NCBI GenBank assembly: GCA_015178975.1
Contig: WHVD01000195.1
Span: forward strand, 79,811 to 143,810
DNA from: Hysterangium stoloniferum
Lineage: Eukaryota > Basidiomycota > Agaricomycetes > Hysterangiales > Hysterangiaceae
DNA length: 64,000 nt
Direction of reading: 5' to 3'
The position numbers were made by a program, and so were the translations under genes. Numbering within the stretch: the first letter of the stretch is position 1; the number at the start of each line of letters is the position of its first letter. This document shows, in pieces, positions 22,147 to 33,678 of this stretch. The notes beneath the pieces are model-generated. The model searched no databases and was not told the origin of the DNA. It worked only from the letters and a program-made list of their open reading frames with translations.

Positions 22147-25100
22147 ACAGCTAAGACTTCCTCCACAGAAACCCCATCAAAGGACAAACTGGCTTCTGAC
22201 TCGAAAAAAGAGTGAGCAACCCCATGGATTCCATGCGGGTTGGGGGTTGCGTTGCCTCTCCGTGCATTCAAGAGTTTACCTGTCTCAATGCATCTGCTCT
22301 TTCACATTCTGATTCATTTTTTATTAAACTTATGTCTAATATGATTCCGAAATACATTTTTTCAGCCCTCATAGATTCTGGCTCGACTCATTGTTTTTTA
22401 GATACAAAATTCACGCAAAATAATCTGTTGTCAACTTATCTGATAAATCCCATCGGCCTCTGACTTTTCGATGGCACAAGCAATTCAGTTGTCACTTAAG
22501 CTTGTGATTTATCCATCTGTTTCCCATGTCGAACATCCCAGTTGGTCACTTTCTACATGACCCAGTTAGACTCAAGTTGCTTGGTTGTCCTAGGACACAA
22601 CTGGCTTACCTGCTACAATCCATTGATTGACTGGGTAGCTAACAGTATAACTTTCCAGACACCTGCAGCTTCCAAGAAAACTGTACCTGACATGGCCTCC
22701 ATGGCACCCATGGCCTTCCTGGCACCTGCAGTCTCGAGGACTCCTGTGATCCCTATGGCACCCATGGCTTCCCCAGAACCCATGGCACCTCCATCTATTT
22801 CTCTGATTAATACTGCAGCTTTTATTAGGGTTACAAAAATGGATGGGTCCCAGGCGTTCACTATCAATTTGAAAATTGATGAAGCAACCAGTTGTTTCTC
22901 AACTCCAGTATCCACATCTGAGCAAACTGCTGACCTAGAAGGCATCCCAGAGAAATATCATGACTTCACAGATGTTTTTAGTAAGTGGAAAGCTGACCGG
23001 CTTCTGCCCCACAGAGAATATGATTTAAAAATCGACCTCAAAGAAGGTGCCCAGCCACCCCTAAGACATATTTACCCACTTTCCTCCACTGAACTTTCTG
23101 CAATCCATGCTTTCCTGGATGAACATTTGTCCATAGGTTTTATGAGACCCTCTAAGTCTCCTTTTGGAGCACCTGTTCTGTTTGTCAAGAAAAAGGATGG
23201 ATCCCTTAGACTATGTGTTGATTTCAGAGGACTCAATGCTGTCACAAAAAAGGATATGTAAGTATCCACTCCCACTTATATCTGATCTGCTCGATGCTCC
23301 ACGGAATGCCTGGATTTACACCAAAATAGACCTTAAACATGCCTATCACTTGGTCTGGATCTCCATGGGCGACGAATGGAAAACCACTTTTAGAACCCGT
23401 TATGGGGCCTTTGAGTGGTTGGTGATGCTCTTTGGACTCACCAATGCTCCGTCTGTCTTTCAGCACTTTATCAACAACATTTTCTCTGACATGCTCGATG
23501 TATGCATCATTGTTTACTTGAACGACATTCTTATCTACTCTGAGAATCTCATGGAACACGACAAACAAGTCCGTGAAGTTCTCCAGAGACTCAGACAACA
23601 TGGTTTATTTGCAAATGGTAAAAAATGTACTTGGAAATGGACTCTGTGGAATACCTGGGCTTCATAATGGGACCTGACAGACTCCACATGGATGAAATTA
23701 AAGTACAAGTCATCAAAGATTGGCCAGAACCCCGAAAAGTTAAAGATGTACAATCCTTCCTCAGCTTTGCAAGTTTTTACTGACAGTTTATCCGCAGATA
23801 TTCTGACATTACAGTTCCCCTTACCCATCTTATGTGTAAGGATACTCCATGGAATTTTAACAATAAGTCTCAAAAAGCTTTCAATCTTTTAAAAAATTCT
23901 TTTTCATCAGCTCCTATTCTGCCACATTGGAAACTGGACTTCCCGCTCATTGTCAAAATGGATGCCTCAGACTATCCACTTGGAGCCATTCTGTCTATCC
24001 AGGACTCCGATGGAGAAGTCCATCCCATGGCTTTTCTGTCCTGGACTTTTACCAGAGCAGAGCTCAATTACAATGTTCATGATAAGGAACTCCTGGCAAT
24101 TTTTTCAGCTTTCAAAACATGGTGACACTATTTGGAAGGCTCGGGAACTCCAATTGATGTTGTAACAGATCACAAAAACCTGGAATACTTTTCTACTACA
24201 AAACTTTTGACCCACCGGCAGGCCTGCTGGTCTGAATACCTGTCAGCTTTTAATATGATTATCTGCTTTCGACCTGGCCATTTTGGCAGCAAACCTGACA
24301 CTTTAACTAGATGATGGGATGTCTATCCTAAAGAGGGGAGCAATGACTATGCCACAGTAAACCTGCACAACTTGAAACCCATTTTCACGAATCAGCACTT
24401 ACCACATCAGTCTGCACAACTCTCCTCATCCATCCCATTGTCCGTGGAATTATCATTATGGATATTGAAAAGTTACATCAAGATATTCTATCAGCAATTC
24501 AGCTAGACCTGATAACTAAAGCACACTTTGACAATCCCATGGACCCCAGTCAACCCTGGTGGTCTCTCGACCCACATGGTTTCATTAGACTTGATGATCG
24601 CATCTATGTACTGGACTCTGATGGCCTCTACCTCAGGATCCTTTAGTACAAACATGATCACCCACTCTCTGGACATTTCGGGTTCAACAAAACTCTATCA
24701 TTAATAAGAAGAGAATATACTTGGCCCAGACTCCAAGGATTTGTTAAGCACTATTGTAAATCTTGCACTACTTGTCCACACTCTAAATCTCAGCGACACA
24801 AGCTATATGGCCTTTTGAAACAACTCCTGGTACCAGAACACCCGTGGAATTCTATCTCTATGGATTTCATTGAACACCTACCAGACTCCGAAGGCTTTTC
24901 TGCCATTCTAGTTGTTGTTGACAGATTCTCAAAACGAGGTATATTCATTCCTACATATGATACAATTACATCTGTGCAGTTAGCGGAGCTTTTTATTATC
25001 CATATATTTTCCAAGCACGGAGTTCTGTCCCACATAACTTCCGATCGAGGATCAGAGTTCGTGTCTCACTTCTTTAGATCCCTCAGGAAATCCTTGGACA

Positions 25101-26263
25101 TGAAATTACATTTCACATCTGGACATCACCCAGACAGACAAACTGAACATGTCAACCAGACATTGGAACAATACCTCCACATATATTGCAACTATCAACA
25201 GGACAATTGGAAATCCCTATTACCACTTGCAGAATTGTAAGGGCAACTCTCTAGACCACACTGACTCACACTATGACTGAGTTGGGGCACTAGCAGAGGG
25301 AATCCGAAGTAAGCTTTATACCTATTTATTATATACATACAATGTACAGTTTTACTTACCTAGCAGAGGGAATCCAAAGAGAAAAGTCTAAGGAATCCTC
25401 GGCTAGTGAGTGACTAACTAAAGGTACAGCGGAGTTTGAAAATGTGATAAAGACAAGGTACTCTTATCCTTGACTTATGAGACTATATTAAGGAAGGTCA
25501 GGGATGAATTTGGAAAACTTGAGATTGTCCCCTGACAAGAATTTGCTTACAACAATGCATCCTCAGCCACTACTGGCATTTCCCCGTTCTTTGCAAATAA
25601 AGGATATAATCCAAATATTACAGTACATCCAGAATGAAATCTCACCTCTGCCCTTGCTCAAGAGTTCACCACAGACCTCCACAAGCTCCACGAGGAACTC
25701 CAGACTGCAATAAAGTCCACCCAAGAGCAACATTCAGCAGACAAACACTGGATTCTGCAACCTAACTTTAAAATTGGCAATCATATTTTTGTCAAAGCTC
25801 AATTCTTCCAGACTACCCATCCATCAAAAAAGCTTGCTGAAAAATATTTGGTCCGTTTGAAATAATAGCACAAGTAGGTTCAGTCTCTTGGACCCTATGG
25901 CTTCCAGATAGCATGCACATGGTACATCCGGTATGTCATGTTTCTATGTTAGAACCTTGTACTACTAACACTATCCTGGATCGTATGCAATCTCTGCCTC
26001 CTCTGGTCATTATTGACAGAGAACCCAAGTTTCAAATCTCACAAATTTTAGATTTGAAAATTGACAAGTATCGATGCACTTGTAAACTGCTTTACTTGGT
26101 CAAGTGGGTGGGTTACAAGGGCACTGATGAAGAGACTTCATGGATTTTGGCCACGGAACTCAGTAATGCCACAGAAATCATTACTGACTTTCATACAGCT
26201 TACCCACTCAAACCCAGACCACTATCATCTCTCCAACCACATTCCATGGACCCTGTGTTATGA
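22147..26263 (+). pseudogene. Pol of G1: protease, RT, RNase H, integrase, chromodomain
   Basis: The protease active site LIDSGSTH is at about 22368. RT spans about 22960-23630; its catalytic YLDD is changed to YLND (about 23514), which removes an essential Asp. RNase H (about 23950-24300) follows, then integrase with the HHCC-like CKSCTTC (about 24760) and the DDE core: MDFIEH (24860) and TSDRGSEF (25040). A chromodomain (KLLYLVKWVGYKG, TSWILATEL) ends near 26200. The pieces are in several frames with internal stops, and solo LTR-H breaks integrase at 25236. The chromodomain would direct integration to chromatin marks in a live element. Confidence 0.88.
25236..25537. mobile_element. Solo LTR-H, 302 bp, TSD AGAAT
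   Basis: Begins TGTAAGGG and ends CCCCTGACA, with agaat on both sides (25231-25235 and 25538-25542), inside the G1 integrase gene. Removing it plus one TSD restores the sequence seen in G3 and G4. It contains a direct repeat of tagcagagggaatcc. Confidence 0.85.
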
Positions 26264-26429
26264 CTGAACTCATTCTCATCTTTCCCTGTCACCCTATCTC
26301 TCTCTTTGCTTTTACAGGTTCTGACATGTTTTCAAGTCCTTAAGTGGATTTTCTGTGGACTTTGATTTTTATGTTTTCACACTTTACTTTCATTTTCAAA
26401 AAAAATTATCAAGTTTTATTATATTTTCC

Positions 26430-28013
26430 TCAGTCTACATTTATGGGACTGTGTCTTTTCCCCGCCTCAGCCATCTCCTCAGGGGGCTCCACTATCTCCG
26501 CAGGAACCCCATCCTCATCTGAACTGGCATCCTTGGAACTCCTGATCTGCAGCTCTTCATACACATAGCTGCCATACTCTGCCAGGAACTTCCAAAATTC
26601 CTCGCAGAGCCCACAAAGTTCCCTAGCCACTACCACCTGCACCTTGTTGCTCTTCCTAAGCAACTCATTCTGGGCCTCTATGCCCTTAGCGATCCATCCC
26701 AAAACCTCATCCAAACCCAAAAACCCATCCGACCCACTCGTTTCCCATGCCATGGACTGTGTGGGCTTGTGAGGAGTATGCTTTTACCACAGTTTCATTG
26801 TGGTAAAACACTCCTTTTATTTTATTTATATTTTACACATTCTATTCATATTTATCTATCTTTTATATTCTTCAAATATTCCATCATTTCATTAGTTCGA
26901 AGCATTGTGTATACTTGTGGGTGCACTCAGCACCAATTAGAACTCAGACACCTTTTTACCTAGCAGACACCACCTCATAATGACCCCGACATCGAATAGC
27001 GAGAAGTGTCAAGGGTAACATCTCAGCTACTTATAAAGGTAGTGACTTCTTGCGTACTAATAATCCTTGGACTTGAACCGTGAAGGTCGAGTTCCACTCT
27101 CAAGTCTTTGTGCTCATTGACACTCTAGTCGATTCGCGCTGCTACATCTCTACCTCTGAAATTCAGTCTTTCACTGACTATCTTTCTTACTTCTAGCTAC
27201 AAGTTGTACCGTAAAGGTCAACTCTTCTTTTCTCCTGTCCTCATCATCACAAACAACTGTACAGTTGCTCTTGTGATGTGTAGTGCATCTCTTTACTAGT
27301 ACTATCAGTCTAGTAACCTACAGTATTGTACAGGATGGTCAATACTTAATAATAGTAGTTGAATTAATACTATTCTTCGTACATCGAGCGGTCAGAATCT
27401 ATCGACTCTTCACAGGGCTGCTCATGCATGAGTGAGCACCTCACTTTGAGGTGCATGCACTGAAAGCACCCTAGTCCCTGCCTGGACTTCCAATTGCAAT
27501 CTGTGTTCTGGTCATTACAACCAGAATACTGTACCACAGGTCATTCCTAATTTGTAGGTGGACTGGTGCCACTTTCCTTGCCTTCTGTTGATGTGGTTAG
27601 TTTCCTGGAACATCTGCAGACCTGAGACTTACCTTTTGGGGGCTCTCTGGCTCCCCCTCAGACTCAGACTCAACCTCTGTCACCTTGCACTGAAAATACC
27701 AAAGTCAGTTAAGTTGACATGTTTAACTATGGACTTAACTTTCCCAGGCAACTGTGGCCCTATCTGCAGCTGCCTGGGCTTTTTCTGCGGTGACCCACAC
27801 AGCCTCCTCCTCATCCTTCTTCCTCTGCTCCTCAGCTGCTTTCTCCACAGCCAATGCCACCTGGTATTCCCTATCCAGCTGCTCTTCAGCCTCCTTGGCC
27901 TCCCTCTCCACCTCTTCTCATTAACATCACTGTTCCTCCTGCTGTGCCAAAATCTGGGCAGTGGTGAGAGGTGCCCAATATTGAGAGCCCGTGGAGGGCC
28001 CAGCAGTTGGCAT
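26430..28013 (-). pseudogene. Antisense accessory ORF of chromovirus G1 (coiled coil + Cys cluster)
   Basis: On the strand opposite to pol, between pol and the 3' LTR. ATG at 28013 opens with MPTAGPSTGSQYWAP, then a charged heptad-like Glu/Lys/Ala coiled-coil region (about 27950-27745). Two introns follow in the antisense direction: 27739-27690 (gttaag..ttcag) and 27632-27585 (gtaagt..acag). Next comes a Cys cluster whose first Cys is lost (TGT to TAT) and a conserved tail (NELLRKSNKVQ, CEEFWKFLAEYGSYVYEELQ) ending at 26430. Internal stops occur near the QQEEQ motif, and solo LTR-F splits it. G3 has the homologous ORF. Function unknown; the Cys spacing suggests a fungal Zn2Cys6 DNA-binding cluster. 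Confidence 0.75.
26768..27414. mobile_element. Solo LTR-like insertion F, 647 bp, TSD GGGCT
   Basis: Begins TGTGAGGAG and ends CTCTTCACA. It is flanked by gggct at 26763-26767 and 27415-27419 and interrupts the antisense ORF of G1, while G3 has no insertion here. A short stretch near 27090-27150 reads a little like a retroviral-type protease (LIDTLVDSRCY), so it may be a deleted element rather than a pure LTR. Confidence 0.75.
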
Positions 28014-28757
28014 TGATCTTTGCAGCGTTGGCTTTGGACCCATTTATGTCAATGATGGGGATAATAAAGAAGAAGAAAATTCATTTTTTCAATTTTTTAT
28101 ATAGGCTCGTCACGTTTGAACCTTACCTTCCAGATCATGTGACTTTATGACACATACATGTAACTGACATGACTTTTGACACATGCGTGTAGCTGACAAA
28201 ACCTTATCAAGTTCTAGAGCCTCTTTGTGACTTCGGCATAAAGGGAGGGTACTGTTACAACCAGAATTCCCGCCGGACTCTGGGCACTAACTTATATGCA
28301 CCCACACCCTATACACACCAATTGTCAGTTTACTGGAATTCCCGCTGGACTCCATACATCAGACTTGTCCACATTCGACTTCTTTACTTCATGTATCAGT
28401 CACTGGAATACCTGCTGGACTCCATCCCTGTCTATCTCCAATCCTGTCCCATGCATCAGTCACCAGACCCCGCTCAGAAAACCCATCAGCCCTCTAACTA
28501 AGCCCCATTCCTGTTATAGTCAAATGACCTGTCACGATTCGGACTCCACTCTGTTCTGTCCCATTCCTAACACCAAGTTTGGTGTTTATTTATCTTGTTT
28601 TATGTTTGTTAGTTTCATTTTCATTATTACTGGATTTGGTATGTTATTCATTCCACAGTCTATATATATAGTCTGGCAGATGTTGTACATACAATCCAGT
28701 CAGAAAATCAGCTTAGATTCTCCCCAGTAATCTTAGTATATTTTCTGCTCTAAATTC

Positions 28758-29005
28758 TGTTAGAGTATGATATTACAGCTCTCACATAGTCTATGATGTT
28801 CCCTATATTTTTCTGATATTTGTAGTATTTTTCCCAGCACTGTAGGTGCAGTATTGAGTGAGTCATCTAGTACAGTAACTGATGTGTAGGTGCTTAGGTA
28901 AGCACCCTGTAGCATACTCCACTGTGGGTGTGGGAAAGTCTCCTTAGTGTTTACTTTCCTCACACTCACAGGGTGTTTGTCAAGAGTTATTCAACTGTTT
29001 CAACA
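28758..29005. mobile_element. Short solo LTR-E, 248 bp, TSD AATTC
   Basis: Begins TGTTAGAGTATG and ends TTTCAACA, flanked by aattc at 28753-28757 and 29006-29010. A close relative lies at 45115-45368. The size suits a TRIM/SMART-type or short-LTR element. No coding content. Confidence 0.85.
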
Positions 29006-29098
29006 AATTCCTCTTTGAAACACACCACTTTTACTAGTTGGAGCCCATGGGCTCCGATGCATCTATCACTCAACCTCTGACTTATCTATCTCGACTCC

Positions 29099-29437
29099 CC
29101 GACCTCTCGACCCATGACCTCTCGACCCATGACCTCTCGACCCATGACCTCTCGACCCATGACCTCTCGACCCATGACCTCTCGACCCATGACCTCTCGA
29201 CCCATGACCTCTCGACCCATGACCTCTCGACCCATGACCTCTCGACCCATGACCTCTCGACCCATGACCTCTCGACCCATGACCTCTCGACCCATGACCT
29301 GACCTCTCGACCCATGACCTCTCGACCCATGACCTCTCGACCCATGACCTCTCGACCCATGACCTCTCGACCCATGACCTCTCAACCCATGACCTCTCAA
29401 CCCATGACCTCTCAACCCATGACCTCTCAACCCATGA
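29099..29437. repeat. 15-bp minisatellite (cgacccatgacctct) in the G1 3' LTR
   Basis: About 22 units, one with a 5-bp indel at about 29300 and the last four carrying cga to caa. Other G LTRs have only an unexpanded seed here (20718-20750; 59277-59330). Frames of 60-190 codons on both strands are artefacts of the 15-bp period. Confidence 0.93.
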
Positions 29438-29584
29438 ACCCCACCTGGACTCCCAAGGATTCCCATCTGCCCATTTGAAATTGGACAAGATGATCTCGTG
29501 AGGGTGCAGCCTATAAGCTGAAGCCAAGTCCTACCAGCTTTCCCGCAGTTTCTCCGAAAACCCTCCGTGTATGCACCCTTAACA

Positions 29585-30360
29585 CCCTGACCATACGTCT
29601 CATATTGCCCAAGGTGGGAAGCCGATTGCCACTGGTTTATCATGACCATCCACACTCCATTCTTGATGAGGGCCTAACAGGATGAGTGGCGAATGGTTTA
29701 TTTTTCTCATGCCAGGTTGTCTAATCACAAAGCCAGCTGGATCTTGGAGTCACATACAGTACACTGTAGTTGATGTAACAAAACTCCTAAGAACAGTTAT
29801 CAATCAAAAACATGAAGTGAATCACAATAGATGTACTTACCTTGTCAAGTTAATCCCAGTCCTCGCAGCAATTGCTTCCTTTACCACCCGTGGTCCTTGT
29901 TGACTTGTAGGATCCTGAGCCATTTGGTCAAGAACAAGCTGCCACTTCATGGTATTTGGAAAACTCTTTGTTGTAGTCCCACTGCCTTGTAAGCCAAACT
30001 GGGTACAATGGTGAGCAATAGTTGCTTCACTAATGAAAAAAAAAACTGAGGATGAAAAATATAGAGTATGAAATAAATAGACATACCTTATCTGGATCCC
30101 ATGCTCTGCAAGAAATAGCTTGCTGAGTTCTTTACAGTTGGTAATGCCACATTGGTGGTATTCAATAATACATTGCTTTATGTTTTCATCCCCAGAGGAT
30201 GCTATGAGTAGTTATTTGAAAGAAAGAAAGAAAAATTAACGGTGATTATATCAAAGACAGTGGAAGATAACTCACGGCAGTGCCTGTATTGATTGAATCC
30301 CATAGGATTGTGATTGTAGTGCATGCTAGGCTGAGATTCCATAGATTCGGTATCTGGCAT
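29585..30360 (-). pseudogene. DDE integrase-core domain gene, N-terminal part, cut by G1
   Basis: On the minus strand from ATG 30360, four exons give a protein like the multi-exon 'integrase core domain' genes widespread in Agaricomycetes, probably a DNA transposon. Exon 1 holds NPMGFNQYRHC. Exon 2 holds IIEYHQCGITN..LSKLFLAEHGIQI. Exon 3 holds SEATIAHHC..GLQGSG and GPRVVKEAIAARTGINLTR. Exon 4 holds QDPAGFVIRQPG and EWSVDGHDK with the likely first catalytic Asp. Introns have good GTGAGT/GTATGT/GTAAGT donors. Exon 4 has two TGA stops at sites where CGA (Arg) would fit. The gene ends abruptly at the G1 LTR; the catalytic remainder is missing. Confidence 0.7.
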
Positions 30361-30374
30361 CACCAGTGATATTG

Positions 30375-30600
30375 AGCAGCAGCAGTTATGATAGTGAGCA
30401 CTGGTGGAGATGATAGTAAGAGGCCACGATGGCAATATTGGACAGCGGTAGTAATGGTAGTGAGCAGCAGTGGAGATGATAGTAAGGGACCACAATGGTA
30501 TGGATGGCAGCAGTAATAGTAGTGAGCAGTGGTGGAGATGATAGTAAGGGGCCACAACGCCAATATTGGACAGTGGCAGCAAGAGTGACAATGATAGTGG
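30375..30600. repeat. Degenerate ~65-bp tandem repeat, about 3 copies
   Basis: Repeats built around tggagatgatagtaag..ccacaa..caatattggacag; copies begin near 30400, 30470 and 30530. They lie directly upstream (minus strand) of the integrase-core gene and may be part of it or its promoter. Confidence 0.6.
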
Positions 30601-31401
30601 GTGATGATGAGGAGTAATAATTGTCAATGTGAGTGAAGGCTTACCCAAAATGGGCAGTTAGGGCTGACACATCTCCTTGGCACTCTTGAAATGCTAATGT
30701 CAAACCCCCAAATTCAAAATTCAAAAGAAAAAATAGACCTGATACAGTTGGGACACCGTAACCGCTCACAACAGACCATCTCCTGATTCACTGCGAGTGC
30801 GTTCTAATCCAATTCCTCGAATGCGAAAGAGTCTACTTTGATTTTTCTGTTATTCCCGTATCTCCATATATCGGCGTCTTTGAACCACCTTGCGAACCGT
30901 GCGACCTGTGGATTAGAGCTTACTGCGCTTACGGTGCGTTGGCAGGGCAGTATGAAACTCGCCCTCCTAACAGGGTGTAGTGGCAAGGATGGGCTATGCC
31001 TTGGATATCAGCGGAAACGATACATCGACGGTTTGCTCAGGATGTTCAAGTTTTGTTTTGCAATCAACAACACAAGCGGGGAATGTGTCGAAGTCTGTAG
31101 GCAGTAATTGTCGTAGCTCGCTTAGTTTTCGCATCGACTGGGACACGGACATAGATTTTCTATGGACAATAGACACATAAGACACAGTCTTCATTTGTGA
31201 TTATTACTCCTCGTACCACCACAGTTCAGTATAGATTAATAATTTAATTAGAATTACGTAATATGCGGTGAATTATCGCCTGTCTTCCTCAGTGGGTCTG
31301 TATCAGTGATTACTGGCGATCCCTCTAGATTTCGTATACCCCTTATAACCGACGAAAAAATCTGCAACACGTTTAGCTGATCACATTGCCCACGATCAGC
31401 C
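30601..31401. other. Region upstream of the MBOAT gene; possible LINE tail
   Basis: Mostly non-coding. A plus-strand stretch at about 30750-30890 reads LTTDHLLIHC..FLECERVYFD and resembles the Cys-His tail of non-LTR retrotransposon ORFs, with an internal stop. The MBOAT promoter should lie within the last few hundred bases; no clear TATA box seen. Confidence 0.35.
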
Positions 31402-32796
31402 ATGGGCATCGTTGAATCCATCATTCAGCATTTAAGAATTCGACCTGCGAATCTAATCCCATTGGACACTGGTATTGGCACCTTAACAGTGCTTTTACTA
31501 CCTCTATTGTCACTGATGTGGACGGCATTCATGGTCGCAACTAAATCTCATCGTATATTCCATGTTGCTTTGCTTCCGGTCACGACCTATGTGTTATACC
31601 GTCTTGCTTTCTGTTATGCCTGGATCGGATCTCAATATATACTTGCTAATGTGGTTAAAGGTAAGTAAGCACAACAATCGCTATAATTGTTTTCACTTAG
31701 GGTACCGCTAAAACATATTAGGATTTGCCGCCGGTATTTTATTTGCTAAAGCGTTGGATTTCACTTTCCACTCGAACGATTATTCCAAGCTAGAACACCA
31801 CGAACAAGCCTCCTCCGGTAAAAACACCCCTTCATTTAGGAAGGATAGCACATCATCATGGATGTATCGGCAACGTCATAATTTGGTAGAGGCATGGGAT
31901 ATCATGTTCGCGTACAGAGGGATAGGGTATAAATTTGGGAAAGACATCAAGCTTCCTTCGTATCCCGAAATATCAAAGCCTGGATCCATTTTTCACATTT
32001 TACTACGGAGAATAATAGTCAATTTCCTCGTTGCGGATCTCCTGGTGTTCTTTTGGAATTTCACCGCTCCCAACCGAGAGCCTTGGGGAGGCTCCATTTT
32101 CATCCAATCTTTACCATGGCCACAACGGTACTTAGTGTCAACGATATATCATGCAACCTTGGGGTGTCTAGCCGTCACATTACTCAACACGGGATATTAT
32201 ATCTATACTCTTATTGGGGTGTACATTTTCTCGCAACCTTATGAGTCATGGCCGCCTCTCTTCGATAACCCGTTTGCCTCTCAATCCTTACACGATCTTT
32301 GGGCGAAGCGATGGCACGCTTTACTTACACGCTCACTATTTGTTCTCGGCGGATGGCCGGGTCAGCGAATAGTAAGATTTTTGGGTATCAGGGGTCATAG
32401 GCTTGGTCCTCGGGTCATTGCTTGCATCGGGGCTTTTTCATGAGTTCCCGCTGTATTCGTTGGGACATGACCCGGATTGGCGTATGGTTGCATTTTTTGG
32501 GATACAGGGAATAGGTCTAATACTCGAACGGCTCTGGAATAAAGCAACGGGCAGCTATGTCGGTGGATGGTATGGGGTTCTGTGGGTATATCTGTTCCTT
32601 TTTGTACTGGGCCAACCATTATGTACGTTGAGCCTTTTATCTGATTGAATTATGCTAATATTGGCTGTTATGTTTAATAGTTACAGATTCGTATGCCTCG
32701 CGCGGATTATGTAACGGAATAGTAATTCCGTCGACACTCAGTCCAACGAATCGAATCTTGCTTCCCTTACTGAATCGTTTGTCACAAATAGGCTGA
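31402..32796 (+). pseudogene. MBOAT_2 / wax-synthase-like membrane O-acyltransferase with a frameshift
   Basis: Multi-helix membrane acyltransferase of the wax-synthase-like family; in fungi such enzymes acylate lipids or terpenoid products, and the acceptor here is unknown. ATG 31402. Exon 1 ends at 31661 (donor gtaagt), exon 2 starts at 31722. Family motifs are PLFDNPFASQSLHDLWAKRWH (32257 onward) and LFHEFPLYSLGHD with the likely catalytic His (32440). A last intron (about 32622-32680) joins QPL to TDSYASRGL, ending TGA 32794-32796. Between FLGIRG and LVLGSLLASG (about 32388) the frame slips. Against the second copy (36980) this looks like a 2-nt deletion, so it is probably a pseudogene or carries a sequence error. 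About 425 residues if whole, a usual length. Confidence 0.72.
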
Positions 32797-32869
32797 TTTA
32801 GCGAACTGCTGAGGTAGGCCCATACCCACTCACACTCAAGACTCCGGCTTAGTGTAACCAACCACCAGG

Positions 32870-33192
32870 GCCGACGACTTCTCCTTCTCATATTCATATA
32901 TTCCGACTCACTTATATTTTCCGTATCAGCACTGCCCATTCCTCCGTTTGCGCTTGTCTTTGTCGGCTGGGGTACGTTACCCGTGATTATCTTTGTTAGT
33001 AGTTTTGCTCATAGTACCGTGGTGTCACTTATTTATTATACGAGCATCATACCGTTATATCCGATGACCATAGAGCAACGTTACAGAACCATCTTGTTTT
33101 TCTGCGGTACTATAGCTACTTTATATCATCTAGTTTTCTTGCTAAAGGTGTTGATGGCAAAGGCAAATTCCGGAACCTTGGTGCGGCGATGA
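32870..33192 (+). CDS. Hydrophobic membrane-protein fragment, unrecognised
   Basis: An open frame gives several hydrophobic stretches (about 32876-32940, 32941-33045 and 33095-33150) ending LMAKANSGTLVRR at TGA 33190-33192. It follows the MBOAT gene by ~75 bp in the same direction. No start or upstream exon was found. It may be the 3' exon of a separate gene or a relic. Family not recognised. Confidence 0.3.
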
Positions 33193-33678
33193 TGATCCAT
33201 GATCCCACACTGGCGCCATATCCCCGGTTCTTGATAGATGCAGAAATTGTTCTGAGATGTTTGCAAGGTTTCTCGCACTCGTAAACAATAGTTTAGTAAT
33301 TACAAGTAAAACGGGACGAGTCCAAAAGCTGGACTTGCAAGACGTTCCATAGCAGTATTCTCTCCTTGAGGTTCGAAACGTGCTTATGAGATATAGGCGT
33401 AGGCCAACTGTAACTAGTTTATGTAAGGATCCAATACGTGATTAGAATCACGGCGTTTTATTAGAACTCCATAACTTCGTCGGATCCGAGGTTTTTTCCT
33501 GGTGAAGAGATGATGATTGTTGTATGATTATGTACGACTGTTGAAATTAACTCTGGAGCTCGGAATAAAATCCAGAGAGATATAATATAATTCCCGTCTG
33601 ACCTGTGGTTAATTATTAAGAATGAGTATAATTGTAACAGAAAACACAGATACAAACGTGCGATGTGTACTATATTGA
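33193..33678. other. Intergenic, no gene seen
   Basis: AT-rich sequence between the membrane-protein fragment and the foldback element. Short ORFs only. Confidence 0.4.

Larger units (their letters stand above)
19716..29584 (+). mobile_element. Ty3/Gypsy chromovirus G1, decayed, with nested insertions
   Basis: Order: 5'-truncated LTR (19716-20883), gag, protease, RT, RNase H, integrase with GPF/Y-like region and chromodomain (to about 26263), antisense accessory ORF (26430-28013), polypurine tract (aaagggagggtac) and 3' LTR (28253-29584). Nested inside are solo LTR-H, LTR-F and LTR-E. Many stops and frameshifts are present, mostly at CpG-derived sites when compared with G4. The right flank begins ccctg inside a DDE-integrase gene; the matching left flank is missing. 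Confidence 0.9.
28253..29584 (+). repeat. 3' LTR of G1 with nested LTR-E and 15-bp minisatellite
   Basis: Begins TGTTACAACCAG after a purine-rich tract and ends ccttaaca at 29584. It contains LTR-E (28758-29005), a minisatellite (29099-29437) and the conserved ataagctgaagccaagtcc motif at 29513. It lacks the 11-bp array of the 5' LTR. Confidence 0.9.

Noticed and set aside
25237-25538. hAT-type MITE of 302 bp
   Set aside because: The 8-bp duplication is imperfect, while TG..CA ends with a perfect 5-bp AGAAT duplication fit a small solo LTR.
29038-29655. ORFs of 60-190 codons with HDLST, SRPMT or WVERS repeats
   Set aside because: Products of a 15-bp minisatellite in the G1 3' LTR.
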